A stretch of DNA of 64,000 nt from Meira nashicola (lineage: Eukaryota; Basidiomycota; Exobasidiomycetes; Exobasidiales; Brachybasidiaceae), in the NCBI GenBank assembly GCA_001600355.1, contig BCJU01000002.1, positions 3,224,001 to 3,288,000 on the forward strand, read 5' to 3'. Shown here piece by piece: positions 40,953-50,381 of the stretch (positions are counted from its first letter, which is position 1; every line of letters begins with the position of its first letter). The translations under genes and the position numbers were made by a program. Under the pieces are notes generated by a model. The model was not told the DNA's origin, searched no databases, and worked only from the letters and a program-made list of their open reading frames with translations.

Positions 40953-43226
40953 TCAATTTACACTTTTGAATCCAATAGTATACGCAGCTAAAGCAAATGC
41001 AGTTGCACTACGTTCTTCTTGTGTATCAGTACCATTACCCAACAAGATCGGATTCGAATTACTTGATAAGCTGTATTGTAGCTCAGAAATCATTTTAAAG
41101 CTATGCCACACTTCACCTCCAACGCCTCCATCATCTACGGGAGGATAAAGAAGAATGGTTGGGTAGGACTTTTTTTGATCAATGTTGTGTAACGGAGAGT
41201 ACTTGCGTAACCAGTCAAATGCCTTTGGATCAGAAGGTGAGCCGTATTCAGCTATACGAGAAGCTTTATGTGTTGTTGATTGATCTAAACGTAACATGTC
41301 ATACAATCCACTCGTACCAACAAATGCACCAAACATACCTTCAGGAGCTTGATTGACGACTGCCGCACTTGCTAATGCTGCAGAATACTGAACGTTGAGG
41401 ATCACCTTTCCTGAGCTTGTCCATTTTTGATCAATAGCGTATTGGGAAATTGCGATAACATCATCAATGGTATTTTGCTTATTCTGCAATTGTCCTGCTT
41501 TATGCCAATCGTCACCCAGCTCACCACCTCCACGTGGAGCAGCAAGAATATATAGCCCATCATATTTATGCACAAATGCAAAATGATGAGAGTCATACCA
41601 TGTCGGGAAGGTATATCCAAAAGCACCAAAGAAGTTGATTATGGCCGGATGAGAACCATCAAATTTCAAACCTTTACGGTAAAGGATAAAGAATGGGATT
41701 TTGACATCTCCTGCTTTACTTGGCGCTGTATGACGTTCGACAATATATGACGATGAATCGATATTGTGAATATTTTGCTGGAATATCAATTCGGAAGAAA
41801 ACTTGTTCGAGACTCGATTCCATTTCAAGTCATAAAGTTGAGTTGGTGTGTTCAACGATGAAACTTGTAAATAAATATCAGTTGCAAAAGGATATGCGTG
41901 CATTTCAACAGAAGTAGACAAGATACCTAAATCAAGCTTTTGAAGGAGAATCCCTGTCTTGAGGTTGAACGCGCTGAAAGCGAGCATGTTATCTTTTTCG
42001 TATTTGACTAGGACTTTATCCGTATCAAATATCGTATAGTATGCCAAGTTTGTGTCTGGCGTTTCAGGAATCACGACAATGCTATCAGATCCTTGGGTGA
42101 AAGTGCTAAAGCTATTATCACTTTTCTTGGCTTTGGTAAAATCCAAAGTGAATTGAACGAATTGTTGATTTGGTGCACCTTTTGATGTACTGAAATAAAA
42201 ATCAGTGCCAACATTTGTTGTATAATTCCAAGCAAAAGTGTAGTCTGGTGCAATGCAAAGCCAACTCATTGATGTAGAAATACCTTGATCAAGCGATGCA
42301 ACATAAACCCGACTTGTATCAAAACCGTTTACAGAGCCATAAAGTATTATGTAGTTACCATCCTTACTGAATTGAACCCACCAATCTCCTTGATCATCTT
42401 TATTTGGTTGAACAACCACGATATCTTCCTTGTTATTGGTACCTATAAGATGATATCTGACAGAGGTATCGCTTGCTACGTAGAAGTACCCCTTACTGTC
42501 TCCCGACCAAACTTCACTACCAATTTCTAAATCGGTAATCACATCTGCATAACGACCATATCCACCTTCTTGGTTCGGTTTTGATTTATCGTTTAAAGGT
42601 GAAGAAAGATCCCGAACAAAGAGTTTGACATTAGCGAATGTTTTGATATCAGCTGTAGAGTATAATAACTTTGATCCATCTGGAGAAATTTGATACAAGT
42701 ATAGTAATTGACCGCCCAACAAGGTTTCATCAATCAAAACTTTACCTGGAAATGTAGCAAAATGATTTTTGGCAGCATCATCGATATCATTTTGTTTGGC
42801 ACTAAACAAATTTCCAGACCCATAACCATCTTTTCCAAAATAGTAGAGATAGAGAGGATCCTCTTTAGGACCAAAGCCGATTGGTGTTCGAAAGATTGGA
42901 GCATTTGCATCTTTGATGGCAGTACGCATCAAGTTTAAATCTTCCAGCTTGTTCAAATAAGCCTTGGTGAAAGCCAATTGTGCTTGATTAAAGTCACTTG
43001 AATCTGATGTCTCGAAATAGTTGTATGGATCAGCGATTGACACATTTCCTTTTGCTGCTTCAGAACGATATTGAAACACCACATCTCCACGTCGAACGGG
43101 AGGAAAGGGTGTCGAGCGAGTATCCCAATCGGCAGCATTGGCTTGAGCTCTTTTGTTGTGAGTAGCACATTGGACAGAAACGATAAAGGCTAACGATAAA
43201 GCACCAAGAAAAGAAATGGGCTGCAT
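40953..43226 (-). CDS. Secreted POP-like protein, clade B (Ser and His sites lost)
   Basis: The frame opens at 43418, but I start at 43226: the 64 extra residues look non-coding, cover a conserved promoter word, and hide the signal peptide (ISFLGALSLAFIVSVQCA). The product is 757 residues. A KR site follows the leader before AQANAADWDTRSTPFPPVRR. The nucleophile elbow reads NVQYSAALAS, with Tyr in place of the catalytic Ser. The Asp loop is YPPVDDGGVG without Arg, and the His loop reads LLLGNGTDTQEERSATAF as in the 32.4-34.7 kb copy. So the triad is gone although the 750-residue frame and fold are kept. This argues for a non-catalytic role. It is convergent with the intact secreted POP at 38538-40853. 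Confidence 0.83.
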   Translation of the reverse strand: MQPISFLGALSLAFIVSVQCATHNKRAQANAADWDTRSTPFPPVRRGDVVFQYRSEAAKGNVSIADPYNYFETSDSSDFNQAQLAFTKAYLNKLEDLNLMRTAIKDANAPIFRTPIGFGPKEDPLYLYYFGKDGYGSGNLFSAKQNDIDDAAKNHFATFPGKVLIDETLLGGQLLYLYQISPDGSKLLYSTADIKTFANVKLFVRDLSSPLNDKSKPNQEGGYGRYADVITDLEIGSEVWSGDSKGYFYVASDTSVRYHLIGTNNKEDIVVVQPNKDDQGDWWVQFSKDGNYIILYGSVNGFDTSRVYVASLDQGISTSMSWLCIAPDYTFAWNYTTNVGTDFYFSTSKGAPNQQFVQFTLDFTKAKKSDNSFSTFTQGSDSIVVIPETPDTNLAYYTIFDTDKVLVKYEKDNMLAFSAFNLKTGILLQKLDLGILSTSVEMHAYPFATDIYLQVSSLNTPTQLYDLKWNRVSNKFSSELIFQQNIHNIDSSSYIVERHTAPSKAGDVKIPFFILYRKGLKFDGSHPAIINFFGAFGYTFPTWYDSHHFAFVHKYDGLYILAAPRGGGELGDDWHKAGQLQNKQNTIDDVIAISQYAIDQKWTSSGKVILNVQYSAALASAAVVNQAPEGMFGAFVGTSGLYDMLRLDQSTTHKASRIAEYGSPSDPKAFDWLRKYSPLHNIDQKKSYPTILLYPPVDDGGVGGEVWHSFKMISELQYSLSSNSNPILLGNGTDTQEERSATAFALAAYTIGFKSVN

Positions 43227-43819
43227 TACGAATGATTCAAAGGAAGGATGCTCAAATGTGATGATGAATGATTGGTTTTCCAAATTTGATGGTTGGATGA
43301 AAGAAGAATGATTTGGATTTGTCAGATTTTCGGAATCATTCTTTTTTAAATACCACTTTTGTGACAGGCTCTCAAGTGACAATTTGCGGAAGCGGATCCA
43401 ATCAAGCCATTTTGACATTTAAAAAGAAAGGAGAAGGCGCCGCACAGGCGCGACCGTGCCTGAGATATGATAACGAAGTACCGCGTGATGTCCATCAAGA
43501 GAAAGTCATTGACAAACTATCCAATTCTTGTTTATCACGAATGCCAAAGTAGTAGTTTTACGGAAATCCAAAGAGATTTTCACTCTTGTAAGGCTTCATT
43601 CTGCTTTGGTAACACCAAAGCCGAAGTTAGATTTGAGTGCATGTAGTCAAGAAACAAGTGGTTACGCGTACAGTCATAGCATTTTTTGTCAAGGCTAAGG
43701 AATTGCATACTACAACAATTGTAATTATAATGCTCAAATTGACAACACAAAACTACAATCAACATTTTTGCTGAATGATGAGATCACATAGATTCAGTAG
43801 AAGTGAGAATATTTTCAAA
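43227..43819. other. Intergenic: clade B promoter and clade B 3' flank
   Basis: The part next to 43226 holds TCGGAATCATTCT (43330-43342), a word shared with the clade B promoters at 46.3 kb and 63.8 kb. The part next to 43820 is the 3' flank of the next gene. It includes TTTGAGTGCATGTAGTCAAG (43632-43651), whose complement recurs at 63579-63598 behind the clade B copy at 61156-63420. Confidence 0.55.
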
Positions 43820-46123
43820 TCATTTCACAAGCTTGAAGCCGATTGTATGCGCAGCCAAGGCAAATGCAATGGCATCACGCTCATTCTGATCTACGGTACC
43901 GTTACCCAACAAGAGTGGATTTGGATTATTGGGCAAATCGTGTTGTAGCTCAGAGATGAATTTATAAGTGTGCCAATACTCCGCTCCACTATCATCATCA
44001 GGTGGATAGAGGAGAAACGTTGGGTATGCTTTGCGTGAGTCGACGTTGTGTAATGGCGAATATTTTCGTAACCAGTCAAATGCTTTCGGGTCAGAAGGTG
44101 AACCATATTCGGCAATACGTTTTTCTTTATACTTTGATTGATCGATTCTCAACAGATCAAAATAGCCGCGAGTACCAATAAATGCACCAAACAATCCTTC
44201 AGGAGCTTGATTCACAGCTGCTGAGCCTGTCGCTGTTGCGGAGGATTGAATATTGAAAATCACTTTACCAAGATTTGTCCATTTCTGATCGATAGCATAT
44301 TGAGTAACTGCAAGGATATCGTCAATTGTGTTTTGTTTATTGTTCAATTGTCCTGCTTTGTGCCAATCGTCGCCCTTTTCACCGCCACCACGTGGAGCAG
44401 CAAGAATGTATACAGCATCATAACTATGCACGAATGCAAAGTGATTGGGGTCATACCATGTCGGGAGATTGTATCCAAAAGCACCAAAGAAGTTTATGAT
44501 GACAGGATGAGAACCATCAAGCTTCAAATCCTTACGATGAAGTACATAGAATGGAATTTCGACATCTCCAGCCTTACTTGGTGCTGATTGACGTTGTACG
44601 ACGTACTTGTCTGGATCAATGATGCCACCCTTTTGTTGGTACGCTAATTGAGAAATGAATCTGTTTGTGACATGATCCCAACTGAGATGATAAAATTTGC
44701 TGGGTGTATTGAGAGAAGTGATTTGCACGTAAACTTCAGGACTTGTTGGAAAAGCTTGAAGTGATACCGAAGTTGACAATGTATCCAATGCTAATTGTTG
44801 AAGTTTAGCACCTGCCTTGAGGTTAAATGCGATCAATTCTGCTGCATCATCTTTATTGTAGACAATCAAGATTTTGTCATTATCATATGTGACAAAATAT
44901 GTAATTTTTGCGTTTGGTCTTTGAGGAATGACTGTCACACTTTCTGCCCCTTGAGTAAAAATGCTGAAATCATCAGTCAAGACAGCTTTAGTGAAATCGA
45001 GATTGAGTCGAACAATTTGATGATTTGGCGCACCCTTGGTAGTTCGGAAATAAAGATTGCCGTCTATGCTTGTTGCATAATCCCAATAGAAAGTATAATC
45101 AGTTGAAATTGGGACCCATTTAATCGGACCTGAAATTTTTTGATCTAGGGAAGCAACATACACGCGTCTACCCTCGAAAGTCTCGGTTGACGATGAACCA
45201 CTTGCAAAAATGTATTTTAGGTCGTCTGAGAGTACTAACCACCATCCATAACTAATGTCCTTGTCACCTTTGGCAATCACAGGATCATCTTTAGCATCCG
45301 TGCCTAAAACATGATAACGAATCGAGCCATCTGTGCTAGTGTAAAAGATGCTTTTACTGTCACCTGACCAGATCTCAGAACCGCCTTGAATATCAGTGAT
45401 GACGTCAGGATAATGACCATATCCACCTTCTTGAGTAGCTCTTGATTTATCCGTCAATGGATTGGAGATATCGCGAACGTATGCCTTGACATTATCATAC
45501 GTATCAGGATCAGCAATACTGTACAATAATTTTGTACCATCTGGAGAAATTTGTTGCTCAAAGGTAAATTTGCCGCCCAAGAGGCTATCATCGAGTAAAA
45601 GTTTGCCTGGCAAAGTTGCAAAATTGTTTTGTGAAGCAACGTCTAAATCTTTTTGCTTTGCAATATAAGAACGCCAATATTTTGCACCTGTTTCTTTGAA
45701 GTAATATTGGTACGTTACATCATTTCCAGGACCGTATGGTTGAGGAGCATAAAATGGTTCGTATGATTGTGCTTCTTTGATAGCAGAACGAGTGGCATCT
45801 AAATCTTCCAATTTGTCCAAATACGTTTTGGTGAAAGCAAGTTGTGTTTTAACGAAATCGCTGGCATCTGAAGTTTCAAAGTAGTTGTATGGATCAGGAA
45901 TTGAAACATTTCCATTTGCTGCTTCAGAACGATATTGGAATACCACATCTCCACGACTAACGGCAGGATATGGTGTCAAATGTGAATCCCAGCCAGGAGC
46001 ATTGGATTGAATGCGCTTTCTTAATGGTGAACCTCGAACAGGTGGAGCGAATAATGCAAAAATAACAGTAGCAATCAAGAAAGTCTTTGTGAATGGGTGG
46101 ATAATCATGATAATGGGATTCAA
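43820..46123 (-). CDS. Secreted POP-like protein, clade B (His loop missing)
   Basis: A 767-residue single-exon protein. The signal peptide (TKTFLIATVIFALFAPPVRG) is followed by the KR site and IQSNAPGWDSHLTPYPAVSR. The propeller and hydrolase domains align throughout with POP. The elbow is NIQSSATATG, so Ser is kept but both conserved glycines after it are lost. The Asp loop is YPPDDDSGAE with no Arg, and the His loop reads LLLGNGTVDQNERDAIAF with no His. It is therefore a probable pseudoenzyme. Its close relative is the nonsense-bearing copy at 61156-63420, with which it also shares 3' flanking sequence; its upstream region is matched by the end of the window. Confidence 0.83.
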   Translation of the reverse strand: MNPIIMIIHPFTKTFLIATVIFALFAPPVRGSPLRKRIQSNAPGWDSHLTPYPAVSRGDVVFQYRSEAANGNVSIPDPYNYFETSDASDFVKTQLAFTKTYLDKLEDLDATRSAIKEAQSYEPFYAPQPYGPGNDVTYQYYFKETGAKYWRSYIAKQKDLDVASQNNFATLPGKLLLDDSLLGGKFTFEQQISPDGTKLLYSIADPDTYDNVKAYVRDISNPLTDKSRATQEGGYGHYPDVITDIQGGSEIWSGDSKSIFYTSTDGSIRYHVLGTDAKDDPVIAKGDKDISYGWWLVLSDDLKYIFASGSSSTETFEGRRVYVASLDQKISGPIKWVPISTDYTFYWDYATSIDGNLYFRTTKGAPNHQIVRLNLDFTKAVLTDDFSIFTQGAESVTVIPQRPNAKITYFVTYDNDKILIVYNKDDAAELIAFNLKAGAKLQQLALDTLSTSVSLQAFPTSPEVYVQITSLNTPSKFYHLSWDHVTNRFISQLAYQQKGGIIDPDKYVVQRQSAPSKAGDVEIPFYVLHRKDLKLDGSHPVIINFFGAFGYNLPTWYDPNHFAFVHSYDAVYILAAPRGGGEKGDDWHKAGQLNNKQNTIDDILAVTQYAIDQKWTNLGKVIFNIQSSATATGSAAVNQAPEGLFGAFIGTRGYFDLLRIDQSKYKEKRIAEYGSPSDPKAFDWLRKYSPLHNVDSRKAYPTFLLYPPDDDSGAEYWHTYKFISELQHDLPNNPNPLLLGNGTVDQNERDAIAFALAAHTIGFKLVK

Positions 46124-46643
46124 AGGGGAGATGGTGTCAGTGGAAGGGGTGAGATTAAGATTCTCGCAAAGAGAAAGAATGAAGTTATTCCAATCTGAAT
46201 GGCTGGCTTATATGTCTTTTTTCCTTCTTCAAAAGAATGGTCATATTGATTGACTAGCGAAGATTGTCACATTTTTATATCTTCTTGGCAACATAATATT
46301 GCGTGTGGGGCTAATCTGATTTCGGAATCATTCTCTCCTGGGAATTTCAAAAAAGGGCCGATAGTGATGCGGGCAATGTGAAGGCGAGTTCAAACCTTCT
46401 TTTTTTCTTTTTGACAATTAGAATCACGGAGTTGGCGCAATCATGCATACGGAAAAAGCGGAGTGTCGCGTTATGATGATCAAATCAACGAACGGAATAT
46501 TATCAAAAGATGACGTTATTTAACCTTAATATTGTGCACAATTTATGACATTCGCAAATCTAAATTACTGAATGGAATGATACATGTGCAACGGAATACC
46601 GAGGAAAGGCGTTGACAAGAGAGAATCATTATTTGCCTGTGAT
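46124..46643. other. Intergenic: upstream region of clade B gene
   Basis: A 520-base gap. Read toward the gene at 43820-46123, it has the GGCGCAATC block (46434-46461), the TCGGAATCATTCT word (46322-46334), a GTGACAATC-like word and AGCCAGCCATTCA about 75 bases before the ATG. All four recur in this order at 63729-63988. The right end is the 3' flank of the next secreted gene. Confidence 0.55.
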
Positions 46644-47372
46644 TCAACCATCAGGCAATGTGACTTGTTGATGATGTTTTGTTGCCCAATCTTTGAGAAC
46701 GCTTGACACTTGCGGAATGCTACTCACCGGACCAAAAGTGACAATACTTCCTTCTTGGACACTTCCGGCATTGGCCTCTTGCGTGAGATCTTTAATCACT
46801 TTTGTATGGCAAGAAGGTTTATCTGGAAAACCACAATCACCGCTGGTGTCAATTTCAAGAAGTACGCATGCATTCAATAAAATTCCATCTTTACGGAAAT
46901 TCATATTGCCAATCGTACCCCACAAAGATGAAACGATATAATCTTTTTTGCAATTTGGATCTTTTGCGCAATTTTGATTGAGGCTATGTTGAGTATTAAA
47001 TAAAGGAGTATCATAACAACTAAGCATAACTTTTGTTCCTTGAGGGAATTCAACTTTATTATCATATTCTGCAACGCTTGGAATTCTGAACGAATTAGGA
47101 TCGGCAAGGTTGTACTTTGTGCGAATTTGTTGGTTAAACTTTTGAAAAGTGAATTGAACTCCCCAACTCATTGCTTGACCGATCACATTATCGTTTTCTT
47201 GCATCGAATGACCACTTCCGGTACTGCCGATAGCACCAAAATAGATATAATCTGAATGATCACCACTTGGTCCTACTGTACCTTGACCAGCCAAAGCTGG
47301 ACTAAGTTTGGCAGAAGCCATTGAAGCAGAAGCTAAAACAATTGCGAATTGAAGAGGTAGAGTAGTAAGCAT
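46644..47372 (-). CDS. Small secreted six-cysteine family, copy 2
   Basis: A 242-residue single-exon protein of a family I do not recognise. The signal peptide is QFAIVLASASMASA. The mature part has YIYFGAIGSTGSGHSM, a mid-region, then MLSCYDTPLFNTQHSLNQNC and DPNC, then SLWGTIGNMNFRKDGILLNAC, CGFPDKPSC, and a C-terminal stretch with EGSIVTFGPVSSIPQVSSVLKDWATK ending QQVTLPDG. Six cysteines are shared by all copies and could form disulfides. It belongs to a run of three tandem copies on this strand (46.6-49.4 kb), with a fourth, frameshifted, at 28758. The run sits beside the secreted POP-like array, which may suggest joint use outside the cell. Confidence 0.8.
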   Translation of the reverse strand: MLTTLPLQFAIVLASASMASAKLSPALAGQGTVGPSGDHSDYIYFGAIGSTGSGHSMQENDNVIGQAMSWGVQFTFQKFNQQIRTKYNLADPNSFRIPSVAEYDNKVEFPQGTKVMLSCYDTPLFNTQHSLNQNCAKDPNCKKDYIVSSLWGTIGNMNFRKDGILLNACVLLEIDTSGDCGFPDKPSCHTKVIKDLTQEANAGSVQEGSIVTFGPVSSIPQVSSVLKDWATKHHQQVTLPDG

Positions 47373-47791
47373 ATTTGTTTGTAAATGTGTGAGGGAGACA
47401 ATTTTGAAAAGAAGAGAGAGTCATATTTATACCTTTTGGCTTTCTATATTGCTCTTTATTTGTTTAGATATAAATGAGGATTAATATGTTAGAAAATTGG
47501 CCTCCCTCCTATCCGTAAAATATAATTTCGGCGGCATTTATATCGAAATAGCGGAATTACGCATTCCCCGTAATATGCAAGCCACAAATATTTTAACAAA
47601 TTCTCCTATAAAAATTCCTTTGCAACATTCAATACCTTTCATTTCCTTTTTTTGTCGTGATCGGAATGCTTTGAACGAATGCACAAATTGCAAGTAAAAA
47701 TCACAGATAAGATCCCGGTCTAAGCTAGTTTGAGATATCATATTGATCAAAAAAGTACGGAAAATATATGAATGTGGGAATGCGGTTTTTA
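47373..47791. other. Intergenic
   Basis: A 419-base AT-rich gap between tandem copies 2 and 3 of the small secreted family. It should contain the promoter of copy 2. Overlapping sense and antisense ORFs of about 70 codons are shadows. Confidence 0.4.
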
Positions 47792-48565
47792 TTAAGATGT
47801 GAGTGTACCATCAGGCAAGGTGATTTTGAGATTATTCTTTTTAGCCCAATCTTTTAGGACTAGAGTTACTTGCCAAATATTTGTTGCTGGCCCAAATTCT
47901 CTAATACTACCTTCTTTTACACTTCCATAATCTGATGCTAGAGTAAGATCTTTTGTCACTCTTGTAAAACAAGGAGGTTTATCCGAATAAGTACATTGAG
48001 GAATAGCATTTTCTTCAATAAGAACACAAGCACATAATAAAATACCATCTTTGCGAAAATCCATTTTACCAATCGTTCCCCATAATGAAACAGCAATAAA
48101 AAGACTTGTACATTTTGGATCTTTTGCGCATTTTTGATTAAGGAAATGTTGTAAATTGAAAAGGTCTTTATCATAACAACTTAGCATAACACTTATTCCT
48201 TTAGGAAATGTGACATTTGTGTTATACTCATCAACACTTGGAATACGAAAAGTATCAGGATTTGCAAGGTCGAATTTGGATCGGACTTGTGGATTTAATT
48301 GTTGAAAATAAAATTTAATACCCGATTCCATTGCTTCATTAATCGTTTTATCATTTCCTAACATTGATCGTCCTTCGCCATGATCACTTGAACCGAAGTA
48401 ATGATAATCCTTATGATCGGTGGATGAAGTAGAAGGGTTTTGATTGGTTATCATAGATGTACCGACATTCTTTGTTGAAGGAGCAAATGCTGCGAATGTG
48501 AGTAAAAATGTGGCAAAGGCTATAATAACAACCAAAGATGGCGAGAAGGGTGTTGAGAAAAGCAT
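47792..48565 (-). CDS. Small secreted six-cysteine family, copy 3
   Basis: The frame opens at 48619; I start at 48565 (257 residues) because the signal peptide (SLVVIIAFATFLLTFAAFA) then falls at the N terminus. The body follows the family: YHYFGSSDHGEGRSM, FRIPSVDEYN, VMLSCYDKDLFNLQHFLNQKC, DPKC, SLWGTIGKMDFRKDGILLCAC, CTYSDKPPC, EGSIREFGPATNIWQVTLVLKDWAKK and a LKITLPDG ending. An extra Cys occurs in LLCAC. It lies between copies 2 and 4, all on the minus strand; only about 75 bases separate its start from the stop of copy 4. Function is unknown. Confidence 0.8.
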   Translation of the reverse strand: MLFSTPFSPSLVVIIAFATFLLTFAAFAPSTKNVGTSMITNQNPSTSSTDHKDYHYFGSSDHGEGRSMLGNDKTINEAMESGIKFYFQQLNPQVRSKFDLANPDTFRIPSVDEYNTNVTFPKGISVMLSCYDKDLFNLQHFLNQKCAKDPKCTSLFIAVSLWGTIGKMDFRKDGILLCACVLIEENAIPQCTYSDKPPCFTRVTKDLTLASDYGSVKEGSIREFGPATNIWQVTLVLKDWAKKNNLKITLPDGTLTS

Positions 48566-48639
48566 TTTTGTGAGAATGATAGAGAAGCGAGGATATAAAA
48601 TCATAACATTATTTATCATTGTTTTATTAGACTGGACTA

Positions 48640-49386
48640 TTAACTGGTTTGAGCACCAGATGGTAAAGTGATATGTTGTTTTGTCTTTGTAGCAAAACTT
48701 TGAAGAGCGTTTGGAACTTCTGCAGTAGAGCCTACGATTCCAACTTGAACTGCTTCACCCGTTTGCATAAGACCTGAAAAATGTTGTTGAGAATAATCTT
48801 GAAATAGTTGAACTTTACAAGCAGGAGAATTAGGAAAGTTACATGCACTTCCACCGTCAACTTTTACGATTCCGCAAGTTGCTAAAAGAATTCTATCTTT
48901 TCTGAAATTCATACTACCTAACGTTCCCCAAAGGACAGTAACCATATAACTTGTTGAACAACTTGGATCTTTTGAACATTGAACGTTTAAATCATGTTGT
49001 CTATTAAATAAATCATCATCATAACAACTTAAAAAGAAATTCGTTCCAATTGGAATATTTTGTTTTGCATCATATTGAAATGTACTTGGAATTGCAAAAG
49101 AATTTGGATCGGAAAAAGCAGGATGTTTTTGATCAAATTGTAGTACAGTAAACTTTTGACCCCAACTCATTGCTTTGGAAATCGTTGAATCAGTCTTTTC
49201 CATTGAAATTCCTCCTCCATTCGGGCCTGCACCGTAATAAATAAAATCAGGCTGATCATCACCACCACCTGTTTGTGCTGTAGAAGGTGAAAGTGGGACT
49301 CTATTCTTCACAGGATCGAGAGATAGAACAGTAGAAGCGACAATTAAAGCCGCAAAAGGCAGAAATTGAAAGTTGATCTTCATCAT
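48640..49386 (-). CDS. Small secreted six-cysteine family, copy 4
   Basis: The frame opens at 49443; I start at the double ATG at 49386/49383 (248 residues), which places the signal peptide (FQFLPFAALIVASTVLS) at the N terminus. It has FIYYGAGPNGGGISM, FAIPSTFQYD, FFLSCYDDDLFNRQHDLNVQC, DPSC, VLWGTLGSMNFRKDRILLATC, CNFPNSPAC and a divergent C-terminal part (VQVGIVGSTAEVPNALQSF) ending QHITLPSG. It is the most diverged of the tandem three, with Arg in the usual KDGILL motif. It is the right-hand end of the secreted gene cluster. Confidence 0.8.
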   Translation of the reverse strand: MMKINFQFLPFAALIVASTVLSLDPVKNRVPLSPSTAQTGGGDDQPDFIYYGAGPNGGGISMEKTDSTISKAMSWGQKFTVLQFDQKHPAFSDPNSFAIPSTFQYDAKQNIPIGTNFFLSCYDDDLFNRQHDLNVQCSKDPSCSTSYMVTVLWGTLGSMNFRKDRILLATCGIVKVDGGSACNFPNSPACKVQLFQDYSQQHFSGLMQTGEAVQVGIVGSTAEVPNALQSFATKTKQHITLPSGAQTS

Positions 49387-50381
49387 AGCAATGAAAAAAT
49401 TCAAAGGTTGGATGAAAGAGATTGAAACGCTTTCTTGAATCATTCCATTTTATACCTTTGTGTAAAATAAAGCCATAGGAGTTCTGATATGAAAAATGAA
49501 TTTCAAAACAACGCCCCTTCTCCTCTCACAATGTCCACATGCCTGAAGACATATTATCGCGTTCATATGCTCCTCTTACTGCCATAATCAATACTCCTTC
49601 ATATCGCATATAGGATATCAAAATCACGTGAAAGTTGTTTCATCACCATCAAAGCAAGTCAAATCATTATGAGTGAATGTGAACGTGACTTACCCCCTTT
49701 CGTGCATCATTGTTTCGGTCACAACAACCCCTGAAATGGTTAGGTTTGCATTGTTTTGCACACAAAACGCGAACCAACCGCGCGTACTCCTGAATCAGAT
49801 GCATCGCGTCCAAAGAATAAACGAGAACAGAGAAGCGTCGCGTCTGGCTAGAATACGTGTCTGTGTGTGCAATTAACAACACTCTTGTCAATCTTTTCTT
49901 AGTGGCTTTCGTTTAGGGGTTCGTTCAATCCATGCATGCATATGTCCCCGCATAATTCAAACGCCAGAAAAAAAAAGTAACACTAAACAAATAACAAAAA
50001 TAAGCTGTTTGTTTTACCGATTGCATGCATTCGTACTTTTTCGTACGGACGATCTTCCCGAATATTTGTTGTTTGTGTTTGTATCTCGGTTCGACTTCAT
50101 ATCAGAGTAATAGGAGAGGCAAAGAACGTTTACAATGATGAACAAATGTCAAAAAGTACACTAATTTAGCCTACATGCATACATGGATAAAACGCCGATT
50201 AAAGTATAAATGATGGAATGGTATAAAAATGCAGCATAAATGCATATCATCCAAACGAATCCCCCATCACATACAACATTGGCTTGTACTTGTTTCTTAG
50301 ACGAGTACGTTACGACGGCCTACCTTTACGATCTACTTACGAATATCTTTTACGAATTAACGACTACGACAAACCAACATA
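49387..50381. other. Intergenic, divergent promoter region
   Basis: A 995-base gap separating the secreted cluster from the plus-strand gene at 50382. It contains several GCATGCAT-type words (near 49933, 50023 and 50174) and pyrimidine runs just before the next start. I see no RNA gene. Confidence 0.4.
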
